NCBI RefSeq assembly: GCF_933775445.1
Contig: NC_065876.1
Coordinates: 5,580,001 to 5,644,000 of the forward strand
Reading direction: 5' to 3'
Source of the DNA: Argentina anserina
Lineage: Eukaryota > Streptophyta > Magnoliopsida > Rosales > Rosaceae
Length of the DNA stretch: 64,000 bases
Position 1 is the first letter of the stretch; each line of letters opens with the position of its first letter. Positions 21,655 through 34,811 of this stretch are shown piece by piece. The notes below the pieces were generated by a model, which was given only the letters and a program-made list of their open reading frames with translations, was not told the DNA's origin and searched no databases. Position numbers and translations under genes: made by a program.

Positions 21655-24645
21655 ATGGAATTGCCGTCGGACCAGGAAGCGGACGACGCCGAAGCTGAGT
21701 TCGTTGAGGTTGATCCCACTGGTCGTTACGGACGGGTCAGTTGATTCCCAGCTTTCCTTTTTTTCATTGCTTAGTTCTGATTATGGTTTTGATTCTGATT
21801 CAAATTTAGCTGTTTTAGTGTTGCAAGTCTTTTTTTTTTTGAAGTACTGATTTGTGTTTGATTCGTACAAGTTAATTTGATATTGAGAGTGATGACTTGT
21901 GTTTCGTTTTTGGTGGATTTGCAGTATAAAGAGGTTTTAGGAAAAGGAGCTTTCAAGAAAGTGTATCCTTTATTTGTCAAAGTTTCATTTTTTATTTTTA
22001 TAATGCTTCAAGTTTGGTTTTTTAGTTGGATTTTGAATGATGCAATGCCAGAGTTCTGTGTGTCCTTGATCGACTTTTGTGGGAAACTAGATATAGAGCA
22101 TTTGATGAACTGGAAGGAATTGAAGTGGCTTGGAATCAAGTTAAGGTGGCAGATCTATTGCGCAACTCTGAAGATTTGGAGCGGCTTTATTCCGAAGTTC
22201 ATTTGCTCAAGACTTTGAAGCACAAGAATATTATTAAGTTTTACAACTCTTGGGTTGATACCAAGCATGAAAACATCAACTTTATTACTGAGATTTTCAC
22301 CTCGGGAACCTTACGGCAGTGAGTTTTGGATTCTGTTTTTGTCCTGCTAATATTCAATTTCTGTTACTCATTTGTAGATTTTTTTTTGTAGTGAAATTTT
22401 AATGTCCAATGTTATGTAGATATCGGAGGAAACATAAGCATGTTGATTTGAGGGCACTAAAAAAGTGGTCTAAGCAGATCTTAGAAGGCCTTCTGTATCT
22501 TCATAGCCATGACCCTCCGGTTATTCACCGGGACTTGAAGTGTGACAACATTTTTGTCAATGGGAACCAAGGTGAGGTGAAAATTGGTGACTTAGGACTG
22601 GCTGCTATTCTTCGCCAGGCTCGTTCAGCTCACAGTGTTATCGGTGAGGATTATCGATACGATAATTAATTTGTTATCTATTTTTCTCTTTTGCAATGGT
22701 ATCACTGCAGAATCAACGAGCATCAGAGCTGATAATGCAATTACTTGTGTTTCGTAAGGTACTCCTGAGTTTATGGCGCCAGAGCTTTATGAAGAGGAAT
22801 ATAATGAGCTTGTTGACATCTATGCCTTTGGCATGTGCTTATTAGAGTTGGTGACCTTTGAGTATCCTTATGTTGAGTGTACTAATGCTGCTCAGATATT
22901 CAAGAAAGTGACATCAGTAAGGCCTTCATGACCTTAACTCAATATAAAAGTTAGATAATTGAAAGTTATATCCTATCGTACGTGTCAAAATGTCACATCA
23001 CTAGATCGCTGAGACTTGCATTTGATAACTGATGATATGTATTTTAGCTATGTGTTGGCGATTATTCTGATTTGGGTATGATTCATTGCATAACTTCTTT
23101 TGCTAATCTCATTAAGCTGCTATTCTTTTCTCTTCGACATTGTGTGGACTTTTACTTTGATATTAGTAGTGTTCTTTACATTTAATTATTACACCAAATT
23201 GCCTGTCAACTTTCAATTGTTGAAAATCGTATGTTATCTCTCATTAGATTCTTGGTATAATATTTTATCCCATAAATTTAACCTACTTTGCTACAGTTTG
23301 CTTATTTTTCCAGATCATGGGCAAATTGCAAACATTCATTTTATATCATAACATGGTTATTATGTTGATTATATTTTTTTTCGTTGATAGGGTATAAAAC
23401 CAGCATCATTGTCAAAAGTGACAGATCCCGGGGTAAAAGCATTTATAGAAAAATGCATCGTCAAAGTGTCAGATCGTTTGCCTGCTGAGGCACTTTTAAT
23501 GGATCCTTTTCTTCAGTCAGATGGGGTTCGTGACAGTGTTCCTCATATTCTACAACCCAAAGCTCATTATTCAGGTATTCTCTTTGTTGTTTCTCTACTG
23601 CTCAGATAATGTGCATCTCCTTACACCAAAAAAATTAAAAAAACTGTGCATCTTATTCACATCACATTTATTCCATGTTATATGCAGAAGGCACATCTGA
23701 TCAGAATGATGGTGTAGATCTTCTTTCTGAGATGAGTAGAGACTTCACAGTACAAGGCCAGAGGAAAGATGACACAATTTTTCTGAAACTACGAATAGCA
23801 GATTCTACAGGTTACCCTTTCATCCTTCTCCATATTTGGGTATTTTCCACTGTACTTACTTCTCAGTAGTAAAAGAACATCACCATTTACCGGCTTTAAA
23901 ATTGAAAAAATTGTCACTTGGTTTAGGTCATTTTCGAAATATCCACTTTCCATTTGATATTGGTGAAGACACTGCAATTGCCGTTGCTAGCGAAATGGTT
24001 CAAGAGTTGGATCTGACAGATCAAGATGTCTCAACAATTGCTGAACTTATTGACTCCGAGATTCAATCCCACATTCCAGATTGGATTTCTGGAGATAATC
24101 TGGATGTTGATGTGTCAACTTCCACTAGTCCAGTTTCTGACTCCAAGGAAGATGCTTCTCCAGTGATTAATGGATTCGGTAATCTAGCCCTAGAAAGATT
24201 GCCTTCAGGTCGTAAGTACTGGTGTGACTCTCCCAAGGCAGGTAATGGAAGCTCTCCACTGAAGCATGGTTTTTCTAACTCACATTTTCCTGAGGAATCA
24301 GTCAATGCAAGAGGTAGTGAAGACAATGATAAATCTCCTGGTAGCCAAGAAATATCTCTTCGAAACGAAGATGATCCAAATGGTGCAGAAAACTTTAATT
24401 CAAAGAAAGATGATAGTCTTGATGCTGCGATTGATCTGCATAATAGAAATGGTGCTCATTTATTTGAACCAGAAGAAGTCAAGATCGTTGTTGAGAAACT
24501 TGAGAATCTATTGGTGCAACAGAAAAAGGAGCTGGATGAACTCAAAAAGAAGCATGATTTGGAGATATCGGATGTCGTGCATGAATTACCTCCAGCTTTC
24601 TATCAAAAGATTTTAGATAACGTTAAGTTAAAGATTTCACTCTAA
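21655..24645 (+). CDS. WNK: WNK (with-no-lysine) Ser/Thr protein kinase, 8 exons, 584 aa
   Basis: Exons 21655-21735, 21925-21962, 22091-22318, 22420-22643, 22759-22916, 23391-23574, 23688-23810 and 23927-24645 join to 584 codons plus stop. The kinase domain (about 28-285) has [18 protein letters not shown] with the Lys in the glycine loop, and EVAWNQVKV where other kinases have the subdomain II Lys, which defines WNKs. [15 protein letters not shown] is the catalytic loop, [11 protein letters not shown] replaces DFG, and [13 protein letters not shown] ends the activation segment. A conserved WNK C-terminal block follows ([20 protein letters not shown]), then a coiled coil ([20 protein letters not shown]) near 530. 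WNKs signal in osmotic, light and flowering responses; the subfamily is not assigned. Confidence 0.94.
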
Positions 24646-26184
24646 ACAATGCACCATTGGGCAGACTGCTAAACCAAGAACTTGGGAGATTCTGGTGAAC
24701 TTTATCGGGGGCATGTCTGTAGTTTCTAGTTCTTGGGTGATGCCATGATGGATTGGTGGATATGTAGATTTTTTTTCTAGTTTGTCAGTAACAGATTGTA
24801 GAAAGCTCAGAATTAATTTATACATGAGTAAGTTGGGAAGCAGGAGCTTGTTATATGAAGGATCAACTTTGAGAGCGAGCCCCATAAATCGTCAAGGATC
24901 CAGCAGTTCGATTCCCACAAATTATGCGATTCTGCCAAGGAAGGTATTGGGATGAGACACAGCTATGTAATAATAGTCCATGCTTCATATCGACATGCTA
25001 TGGTAACCGACTTATAGTGTGATACGGGTGATCAAAACTGGTTGGAGTGTATACGTTGTACACATAATTTTTTGTTCCTTCTTTCCAGTCCCACCTCGAA
25101 TCAGACTTGCTTCTGGCACTGTCGAGAAATGTGATTATCAATATTTAACCTTTGCAGTTAATTTATTTTGGGTTTCTGAGCAGTGTTTGGTGATTACTTT
25201 CAGAACATACAGTACTACTGAAGCGATGTACTCAAATCAGTGAAATCACCAGACCTTAACATGAGGTTGGTGTTCGTGACACATCTTCTATGGTTGATTT
25301 TGACTCCACGGTGTTACCTGAAACAAAGGTATTTGAATGAACTGCGTGGCACAATGAGATTCTGGTTTGTAGGTTGGAAGCCATGAAGACAATGAATGAA
25401 ATCACCATCAGTCTCTCTCATAATGCACATTGATGATACAACCTCTTGTCGATTTAGAGCCTCAAATGATTTCAAGCTGAAATGGGTTATTCTTTTGACT
25501 AGTGTTGAATGTTACCATACAACAACAAGCCGGTGTTGTCAACCCTCCATATTCACTGAAGCAAGTTTCTTATTCAACCTCCTGAAAACTTGAATGAAAC
25601 TTACCCCTCTCGGGCGAAATCCATTCACACCAAATGTTACTATTTCTGAAATCTAAAAAGGTTAGTTCGAGTGATAAAAAATGCTTATAGAATTACGAGT
25701 CATGTGATAAAAAATACTTTCCCGCTTCAGGTGAATCCATTGACGACAAATGTTAGTACATCTCAAAAAATACTAGCATGTTGGCCGAAACAGTATGTAG
25801 CTCTAGTCATCAAAAGCATTTACAGGATTTCCAGTTCTCTCTCATCGTACAAGGTTGGAAAGAAACTACCATATGGTCAAGCCCAAGAAAATGGTAAAAA
25901 AGTAAAAAGGGTTTCAGTTTTTTTTTTACAGTAGTAGCACAGAAACTCCATATCACCAGCAGTGACCCAAACCACAAATCCCTCCAAAACCCCAATTGGA
26001 GGCAGAGAAATGGATAGAACACCCCATATGAGGCTCTGTTTTATTATCTTCCTAACAGGATAACACTCTTCTCTCTCTACTCTCTTCAGCTCTCTTCTCT
26101 CCCCCAAATCCCTATCCCTATCTTCTTCTTCTTCTTCTTCTTCTTCCTCACCTGAAGAAGTGACCCAGCTAGTCTAAATCCGCC
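24646..26184. other. WNK 3' flank and EF-Tu promoter
   Basis: This holds the WNK 3' UTR, AT-rich spacer and the leader of the EF-Tu gene. Near 26040-26160 it is pyrimidine-rich with a TCTTC repeat. No other gene is supported. Confidence 0.45.
26121..26148 (+). repeat. CTT microsatellite in the EF-Tu 5' UTR
   Basis: About nine TTC/CTT units occur in a pyrimidine-rich leader just upstream of the ATG at 26185. CT-rich leaders are common in highly expressed plant genes. Confidence 0.75.
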
Positions 26185-26634
26185 ATGGCAATCTCAACAG
26201 CAGCTGCAGCTTCAGCTAAGCTCACATGCCCCTATGCCTCCTCACCTTCCCCAACCCCCTCTTTCTCAATTAGACCCACCTCCAAGCTCTCCTCCTCCTT
26301 CCTAAACCCCTCCACCATCCTCCACCTCACCCCCACCTCCACCACCACGCGCCACAGCCTCACGCGCCGCTCCTTCACCGTGAAGGCCGCGCGTGGCAAG
26401 TTCGAGCGCAAGAAGCCCCACGTCAACATCGGCACCATCGGCCACGTCGACCACGGCAAGACCACCCTCACCGCCGCCCTCACCATGGCCCTCGCCTCCA
26501 TGGGCAACAGCGTCGCCAAGAAGTACGACGAGATCGACGCCGCCCCCGAGGAACGCGCGCGTGGCATCACCATCAACACCGCCACCGTCGAGTACGAGAC
26601 CGAGAGCCGCCACTACGCCCACGTCGACTGCCCC

Positions 26635-26672
<38 letters not shown>

Positions 26673-27615
26673 CGCCCAGATGGACGGCGCCATCCTCGTC
26701 TGCTCCGGCGCCGACGGCCCAATGCCCCAGACCAAAGAGCACATCCTCCTCGCCAAGCAAGTCGGCGTCCCCAACATGGTTGTCTTCCTCAACAAACAGG
26801 ACCAGGTCGACGACGAGGAGCTCCTCGAACTCGTCGAGCTCGAAGTCCGTGAGTTGCTGTCTTCTTACGAGTTTCCCGGAGATGATGTCCCCATCATTTC
26901 CGGCTCCGCTTTATTAGCTCTAGAAGCTCTTATGGCTAACCCCGCTATTAAGCGAGGTGAGGATAAGTGGGTCGATAAGATTTACGAGCTTATGGACTCA
27001 GTTGATAGTTACATTCCCATTCCTCAACGGCAGACTGAGCTGCCGTTTTTGATGGCAATCGAGGATGTGTTCTCTATCACCGGCCGTGGGACTGTCGCCA
27101 CTGGCCGTGTCGAGAGGGGTACTATTAAGACTGGTGATAATGTTGACATTGTTGGGTTGAAGGACACTAGGAGCACCACTGTGACTGGTGTGGAGATGTT
27201 TCAGAAGATTCTCGATGAGGCCATGGCTGGTGACAATGTGGGGCTGCTGCTTAGGGGTATTCAGAAGATTGATATTCAGAGAGGGATGGTGTTGGCTAAG
27301 CCGGGGACTATTACCCCGCATACTAAGTTTGAGGCGATTGTCTATGTGTTGAAGAAGGAGGAGGGCGGTAGGCATTCGCCATTTTTCTCGGGGTATAGGC
27401 CACAGTTTTACATGAGGACTACTGATGTGACCGGGAAAGTGACGCAGATTATGAATGATAAGGATGAGGAGTCCAAGATGGTTATGCCTGGTGATCGTGT
27501 CAAGATTGTTGTGGAGTTGATTGTGCCTGTGGCTTGTGAGTCGGGGATGAGGTTTGCTATCAGAGAAGGAGGGAAGACTGTCGGAGCAGGTGTCATTGGA
27601 GCCATACTTGAGTGA
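26185..27615 (+). CDS. TUFA: Chloroplast elongation factor Tu, intronless, 476 aa
   Basis: EF-Tu delivers aminoacyl-tRNA to the chloroplast ribosome as a GTPase. Residues 1 to about 68 are a Ser/Thr/Pro-rich transit peptide. Mature sequence starts near [19 protein letters not shown]. GTPase motifs are GHVDHGKTT (G1), RGITI (G2), DCPGHADY (G3) and NKQD (G4). Domains 2-3 follow with [26 protein letters not shown] and the C-terminus [17 protein letters not shown]. The start ATG lies in GCCATGG, a good context. Codon usage is odd: about 26390-26840 is almost entirely C/G-ending, whereas about 26850-27615 uses many A/T-ending codons. Expression as a nuclear housekeeping gene is expected. Confidence 0.97.
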
Positions 27616-29441
27616 TAGAAAAGGAGAGCTGGCTTGGTGATCTTCACTTTGTTTTTGTGGTGTCAAACTCGAACTCTAAACTTAATTTTATTTAGTTTTG
27701 ACATTTTTAAGCGATTTTCACCATCAAATGTTATATATTTTGTAGGTTCATTTGCCATTTGTTCTGTTTCGGTTGCCTGCTTAGCTTGATAATATTTTTG
27801 TGATGATTCAATATTGATTTCGGTTAAACCAAAAATGGTGACATGAATTCTCTTTCAATCAAGTTCCATTTGGTTTGTACTCATCAAAATGAAGGTGTAG
27901 CATTTGCTTTCTTTCACCCAATAAAGCTGTTTAGTATAGTATGCCTCTGCTTACAGTTACTGGTATCATTATTTAAATTCAAGGGGTAGGATTTACATAT
28001 TTCTTGATCGATTGATTTTGGGGACCATCATGCAACACTTATCCATTGCATTAAACAAAATAATGTGAAGTTGGGTGCTTGAGATATTGCAAACTTGGCA
28101 TTCATTTGCTCTTTGAATCTTCAACTATATTGGTAAGTTGTTTTCCTAAGCTTCCCTGTTACCGAGTACATATGTTATTGGCTTCATGTTGATCCATCTT
28201 CAGTTTGGTGTAGTTTTTGCATACCTGTACTGTTTCTTTACTGTTCTAACATGAACCACCTCTCTGGCCTAACTATTCCATATTCCGTCATTTCCAGATT
28301 CTCCAATTGCAAATGCAAGGCCTTGATGATCTATCTTCCTAATTCCGATGACATGTCTTCTCTTAATTAACTCGTCTTTTTCCTATTATAGGTTGATTAA
28401 TCTGTTCTTGGATCATGGTTATGGCTTCTTCTACCCTCTGCATATTTTCTTATTCATTGTGTTAGAAACGCTAAATCTCTAGGTTTTTTGGTTCTACTGA
28501 AGGAGTTGGCTTTTCCCAGATTAACCACTTGCTACTGAAAAACCAGTGAGGTAAAGTAAAAAACAAAAACAACAGTTATTTGATCAGTCGACCAACGCTC
28601 AGGTTTAAATCGAATTGACAGATTGAATGGTATTATGGTGATAAGTTTAGGTAGTGTAAAAGATATATAGCAAGGAAACATGTTCGGATAATGAAATATT
28701 GCAGGACCAGTTTGTCCTATTTTCTCTTAAATCTGTGCAACCATAGAGCCTTAAGAACACAATCTTGTGCAACGAAAAGGGGTTGGACATGACTTTGCAT
28801 TTGCCTTGGGAATCCATTTATGCCTCTGGTCCTTTCTTCAGGTACATTGAGGCTTGAGGTCGAGCAGCAAACCGAACGTAAAGCATGATATTGTGCAAAT
28901 TCCTTAGCTAGTTTATCTGCATGACCTGCAATGGATGAAGTTTCCAGGACTTGTAATATCAATTCTCAATCTCCCAAGCTTGGTTTCGATTCCAATTCTT
29001 ACTCAATGTATCAAACTATAGGGCAAACAACATTGCCCTCAAGAGATTACCATCACATTCAATCAGGTAAAGTAGTATAATATCGAGCATGTACTCTATC
29101 AACGTGGACTATGGAGTAAACGAGAAGATTTCCATTGATGAGACTCCATAGATACTATAAATAAGCTTTACTCATTAAGAAAGTCGCCTCTAAAAGAGAC
29201 TGCTCATATATAAATAGCCATAGAGGACATATGGTATACAAACTTGTATAGTCTCATTGCAGACAAGGACTGTCTAACTATGCAACAACTCTCTGTAAAT
29301 ACCCCAATATAGACTGACTTCCTAAACCTCGCTCCACTTGGTAGATTCATTGCCTAATGACACTGATACAGCATTATCCTAGGTGACTGATGAGATGATC
29401 AATATCCTGCATCTTCCAGTTTAGGTCTAGCTCGGAACAAT
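27616..29441. other. Convergent spacer EF-Tu / Di19
   Basis: AT-rich 3' flanks of two convergent genes. A minus-strand open frame at 28717-28962 encodes no family I recognise and has no supporting context. No RNA gene is seen. Confidence 0.4.
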
Positions 29442-32400
29442 TCATAGATCTGAGAATATGGTTGATGCAATCAATTGCTGCACAAATGTTGCCCTTTGCC
29501 TTCTCTCTTCATTATCCTTTTCACACCCTTCCTCTGGCAGAGATGGCTCAGCACTGCACACAAAAAATGTATCAGCAAGAGGGCATCAACTCGCCTATTT
29601 TCATTACGAGGATTTATGTTTGTATACCCTCAGACTGCTCTTTTATTTGACATGTCAGTTACTAGTCTATACCCAACATAGCAAGTGAGTGGCAGTGCGA
29701 AAGTTAAATGGGGGTTCCATTTGATAATACCAAATACAGAAGAATGTATCAAATAGTAAACCAATGCCAGCTCTGTTCAATCTATTGGACGACAAGCAGT
29801 AGAAATTCCTTTAAGATAATAAAATAAAATGTGCAGACATCGGCAAAACCACCTATTTGATGGAAAACCACACTGGTGTGATGAATAACCATAGTCCTTG
29901 ATCTTTAGGGTTAAGAGATTGGAAGATGGCACAGACAAATTCAGTCTAACTCAATTCCTGTCAAAAGTTTGAGACTCTTATGAAGGGGAGATCTCAGGCG
30001 CATACTAGGTTTGGTTCCTCTCTCCAATCTATCTTATTATCGGAGCAGCAACGGTGATGTTTCCAAAAAATAAAAATCTTCTAAAATAATTTCCAACTTA
30101 CAAAGTATGAGCGTAAAAGCTCACTGCCACCACTAGTATGTCAAATTCCATTAAGAGTAAAAGGAGTGTACCTTCTCGTATCAGAAATGATAGCGACATT
30201 GATGTCTGAACAAACAGCTTGTTGAATACCATTAGGGTCTGAAAATGATACATTGCAGATGAAAGGTGAGAGGAGAGGATCAGGTGCAGATTCAGGTGCA
30301 TATCCTCTTCCATTCTTCAGCAGTGCTTTCATTGCTGAACTACCAGTCCATTGACCAGATTTTTTAGATCTTCTCCTGTGCTGGATAGCACAAACAAATC
30401 TTTTCAGGTTCCAACATTTCTCAGCAAAATAGTAGATTGAATAAGCATATAATGGACTCATGATTCTATATTATTGATAATACCTTGAAGGAGCTTGCGT
30501 GCTGCACCATAAAATGTCCAATGACATCTTTCCCTAGATTTGCCGCGCACAAAGGACAGACCTGGAATAGCCAAATTAAAGTAGCCATCAAGTCCAATTT
30601 CCAACAGAAACATAATAAGATGATTTCCATACTTATAAATATGAATTCCCATTTATCAATATGATAAAATTGTGCTATGAACTGTACCAAGTAGAACTGT
30701 TAATCGTTTGTTATCAAAATGTTCAATGCTTTTCATTATATAGTCTATAAAAGACTCAAAATTCCATTTATTTTTTCAATGATTCTAGATCTCTTTTAAA
30801 GAAGAACAAACCCATACAACAATATTTTTCAGCAAAGAAAAGAACATACAGCATTTTTGAAGTCAAAGCAGTGCTCTTCCTCCAAGTGATTGCAGAGCAT
30901 CGAGACCTCAATGTCCACATAACAGAAAGGGCATGGAAAACAAGATTTTGAATCATCATCTCCTTCAGAATCGTCCAACACAAAATGATTTTCTGTTTCA
31001 CAATACAAGATAAGAGAGAAATTTAACATTTATGCGAAATCTATGAATGGACATATACAACTGTGTGTTTGTGTGTATGAGAAATTGAGGAGTGCCCACA
31101 TGAAAAGGACATTGAACAATTAAATACTTAAAAAACTTTGAGTGACTAGTACAGTCATACTAAGTGCACTGACATCTTGAACAAAAAGTGGGAAACCAGA
31201 ATTTCACTGTAATAAAATAATAGGTAAATAGAAAGGGAACTGGGTTTAGCAACAAGAAACAAAACGTTTCAAGATGAGTTGTCTCCTTAGATATATTCAA
31301 AATTTGTAGCAGGTCTTGAAACTCCATCACTAAAAGGACATAGAAATTTCAAACTCAGCTTGTCTGCTATTCTTATACAACATGACTTGCACTCCTAATT
31401 ATCAAAAGGATATTAGAAATTCTGAATTACTTGGCTTCCCACTAGAAGAAATATCTGAAAATCTGAAATTAAAATTTTAAACTACAAATATACAGGGTCA
31501 GCTTCTGCAAAGGCACAAATATTCTAGAATTAGATTACAGGATCTATTGAGGTAAACACGTGCAGTGCACATTTTGGCATCAAATAACAGGAAATTCACA
31601 TATGCAGACACTTGAGTTGCATATTCTTGAGCAATGCACAGGCTCTTGGAAGTCCAAATTACTAAACGCACATAGATATTCTAGACTACTTGGTCTTTCA
31701 AAGCAATATCTCAAAAATCTGGGAATCGAATTACGGGATCAAGCATGTACGAGATTCAAACATTGTGGAATTTAATCACAAGAGCAAACATGTCCAAACC
31801 CACATAACTTCTGCCATCAAATTACTAGGAAATCTACACAGCCAGAGGTATATACAGGTTCTTGGAAATCTTAATTACTATATGCATGTAGACAATATAA
31901 ACTACTAGGTTGTCCCAAATAAAGCAAAATCTCAAATATTATGGCATTAAATGAACATGTTTAAACACGAGAGCATTCTGGAATTAATCACAGGATCCAA
32001 CATGTGCAAACACGAGAGCATTTTGGCATTAAACCGCAGCATCAAACACAGGCGAACAAGCACACATTCTGGCATTTAACTCACAGGATCAAACACGTGA
32101 AATCACGGGCGACATGCAAACAGTTACTTCCATATATGTGTGTACGCCTATCTCAACACTGCAGCTCTTTCTCTGGCAACAAAAAATTAACAAGCGAACT
32201 CTTTTGAATCATCTGGTTCAGCATGGAAATGCTTAAATCCATAGCTAAACTCAGTGGTTAAGCAATCAAACCTTAAGTCTCTTACCTGCTTTCGACCTAG
32301 TTGGTTCCAGACTATCGTCTTCAAGATCATACACGATGACGCTAGAATTATCAAACTCAGATGTTCCCTCACCCTCCTGCCTACTTTGAGATGAACTGTT

Positions 32401-33323
32401 TCCTAGCACTTCCAAGAGCTGCATACTCTGAAGCATACGCTGAATCCTTAAGATTTCTACATCCAAACTAAGCTCTGCAAACTCTTGCTCCACCACCTCA
32501 TTTCCACCTACTTCATGCTGATTTTGTTTTTCATTTTCACGAGTATCTTCCTCACCCCCTATGTAATTGGTCATGTTGATAGGTCCCAATTATCTATTTT
32601 TTAGGCACCCCAATTCTATTAAACACCTCTATTATATACTCTATTGACCATTTGTAAAAGGAAACATCATGTGCCAACCTTAACACCTAAATCTTTACTG
32701 TAACATTGCACATATGGAAAGTTCTTTCCGTATCTGAAGTATAAAGAAACTAATTAAGATTCAATGAAAAGTTAAATTTCTAGCCTTTTCATTTTAAGAA
32801 AAAAAATTGTATTTCCAACCAACAAAACACCCAATTTATCTCATAAAAATGTTCCTTGTGTGAAAATCCAAGCAAGGTAGTTCTTTTAAAACACGTTCTA
32901 AACTCTGAAGCAGCAACAAAATTTAATCCACAAGTACAGTAAATGTAGGCTTTGCTTCACCTAGAAATTATAGAAAAACATAGGAAATGGAAGCCAGTCA
33001 CTCCTTGAACCCAATCAAGCACTGAAAAATTATATCTAATAAGATTAACCAAAAAGTCTCCAACTTAAATCCCAAATGAACAGTTCAAATTCCAAAACTC
33101 TACCCAGATAGAGGAAGAACATGAACAGTTGAACACCAAACACATATCTATTACTAGATTAACTTCCAAAAACAAAAATGACAAACTGAAATGCTGAACA
33201 ACATGAAGAACTGAAACAAGGTGAAAAAAAAAAATCAAAGTTACCATAGTGCATCCGAGCAGCATGAACAGCAGAGAGGCTCTTAGCAGCATGAACTCTG
33301 GAGGCCCACGAGTCAACGTCCAT
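29442..33323 (-). CDS. DI19: Di19 (dehydration-induced 19) zinc-finger protein, 5 exons, 206 aa
   Basis: Minus-strand exons are 33323-33245, 30992-30850, 30561-30484, 30380-30172 and 29553-29442, joined by GT-AG introns. The product begins MDVDSWASRVHAAKSLSAVH. The Di19 double C2H2 zinc finger follows: FPCPFCYVDIEVSMLCNHLE with EEHCFDFKNAV, then CPLCAANLGKDVIGHFMVQH. A basic RRRSKK patch is a likely nuclear signal. The C-terminal Di19 block DPLLSPFI... ends RRQRATFVQQLIASTIF. Di19 proteins are nuclear factors in drought, salt and ABA responses, often phosphorylated by calcium-dependent kinases. Intron 1 is unusually long (2,252 bp) and holds a separate open frame and degenerate repeats. Confidence 0.92.
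31965..32105. repeat. Degenerate ~55-bp tandem repeats in Di19 intron 1
   Basis: Units built on GAGCATTYTGGMATTAAWC followed by CACAGGATC...AACA occur at least three times in a row. Weaker relatives extend back to about 31560. The copies are diverged and non-coding. Confidence 0.55.
32286..32574 (-). other. Unrecognised open frame within Di19 intron 1
   Basis: From an ATG at 32574 the frame reads MTNYIGGEEDTRENEKQNQH and continues acidic and Gln/Glu-rich (for example SLDVEILRIQRMLQSMQLLE). It reaches AAAGCAG|GTAAGAG, a good splice donor, at 32286. The composition is protein-like, with no stop over ~95 codons in AT-rich intron DNA. It does not fit Di19, whose exons 1 and 2 join without it. 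It could be an alternative exon, a nested gene exon or a captured fragment. I do not recognise the family. Confidence 0.35.
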
Positions 33324-34811
33324 GGAGTCAACTCTCCAGCGACCCAAGTCGGCGACTTTCCGGCGAGAAACGTTAGTAACTTTCCCTGAGGGAAATGGGT
33401 TGGGATTAAAAAGGACAAAGCTTCAACCTTTAGAGAGAGATTGAGGGTGAATGGTGCGAAGGGTGATGTCTTTTGCTTTCTCACTTCCCTCATATATTGC
33501 TTCTGAACACTGAAAGCTTTCCTGACACACAATAAAAGGCTAGTGATGGATAGCTGACACCTGGAACTATTTTCTCAATTCTATTTTGCGTTGATTATTT
33601 TTCTTTCTTCTTCCTAAAGTAGAATAATTGGACATGGCAATAGCAGACTAGTACTATCAAGTTGCCATATTTTACCAGAAAGTACTGAACAACACCGTTG
33701 TTTTATACTGGTTTGGTCTTATTATATGGTATATTTGTTTTCCATGGAGCATAGACATCTATTGAGAATTTGAGATTTGAAGCGAGAATTATTGGTGGGT
33801 TAAATAATTAGTAGAAAGTTTTTTTTTTGTGACCACGGAAAGAGAATGAGGAAAGCTTCTGGTGTGTATTACGACTCGTGTGAATTAGCTTTTTCTCCTC
33901 ACATGGGGCCTTTGGGTCTCTTCCAGACGTTGATGTCAAATGTGTATAGGGGCCCAAAATCATGTTTTGATGGTAAAAGATTGAAAGAGAAGAAAATGAC
34001 TTCTTTACTCTTATTGATGGCAAATTTGATGAACCTTTACTTATACTAGCATATTTAGCGATTAATGCCTCTTGATCATATATCATGTGAGTATCATATA
34101 TGATCGCCAATTTATAGAGTAAAAACTTGCTTAATAACTTTTTAAATAAACAAGACTCATGTGTGTTATATTTGATATATGTAATATGTTTATTACATTA
34201 TCACTTGAATGTATGGGATTTTGACCTTGTATATTAAAAATTCCTTTTATCGTAATGCATATTTTTACTTCTTAAACTAATATTAACGAACACCACACAT
34301 CATATTTGAGTGAGTTATTCAGTTATTAAGTTCACTAAATGATCGATTAGATTTAATGACAAAAGTTTATGGAAAAGGTAGGTAGCAAGAAATGGGGTGA
34401 CAATTTTGAGAAGAGACAACCTAACCAGGACATGGCCATGCTCTAACAACTTGGACAGAAAGTTGCTTTATTAGTGTAGCATGAGTGAGTAGTGCATTGG
34501 ATATGAACTAGGGTCGGTGCATTACACCCAGAAAAGGGGCCAGACACAAAAATTCTGAAAAGCTTGATGTGGGACATTCTGGTCTAATTTTCTAAAAGCT
34601 TGAAACTTCGTCAAAAAGGTTTAGTGATAATGAACCAAGAGTTAGTCACAGTGTAGTCAAGATTTGCAATTTCTGTTTCACTGAAACTTTAGTAGTTCAA
34701 TGATTTAATTTCGAAATTAGAGCTTGGTGTTGTCCTGGATCAATTTTCTGAAAATTTTGATGCTTCATCGACAAGAGTTTGATCGTTTGAACAATAAGTT
34801 AAATGAAAATT
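33324..34811. other. Di19 promoter and AT-rich spacer
   Basis: This is the upstream flank of the minus-strand Di19 gene followed by AT-rich DNA to the LTR candidate at 34812. No gene or RNA was recognised. Confidence 0.4.

Noticed and set aside
26302..26760. Long minus-strand open frame (152 codons) opposite EF-Tu
   Set aside because: It mirrors the very GC-rich third positions of EF-Tu, which remove stop codons on the other strand. It has no family resemblance and is Gly/Val/Asp repetitive.
28717..28962. Minus-strand frame downstream of Di19
   Set aside because: It lies beyond the natural Di19 stop and no splice sites tie it to a gene. The composition is not convincing.
31500..32105. CRISPR-like reading of the spaced repeats in Di19 intron 1
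   Set aside because: The units are diverged tandem repeats without constant repeat and variable spacer structure, and this is a plant nuclear intron.
33065..33532. 155-codon minus-strand frame overlapping Di19 exon 1 in another frame
   Set aside because: The Di19 exon frame is supported by the conserved MDVDSWASR start and clean splicing. The overlapping frame lacks any homology.
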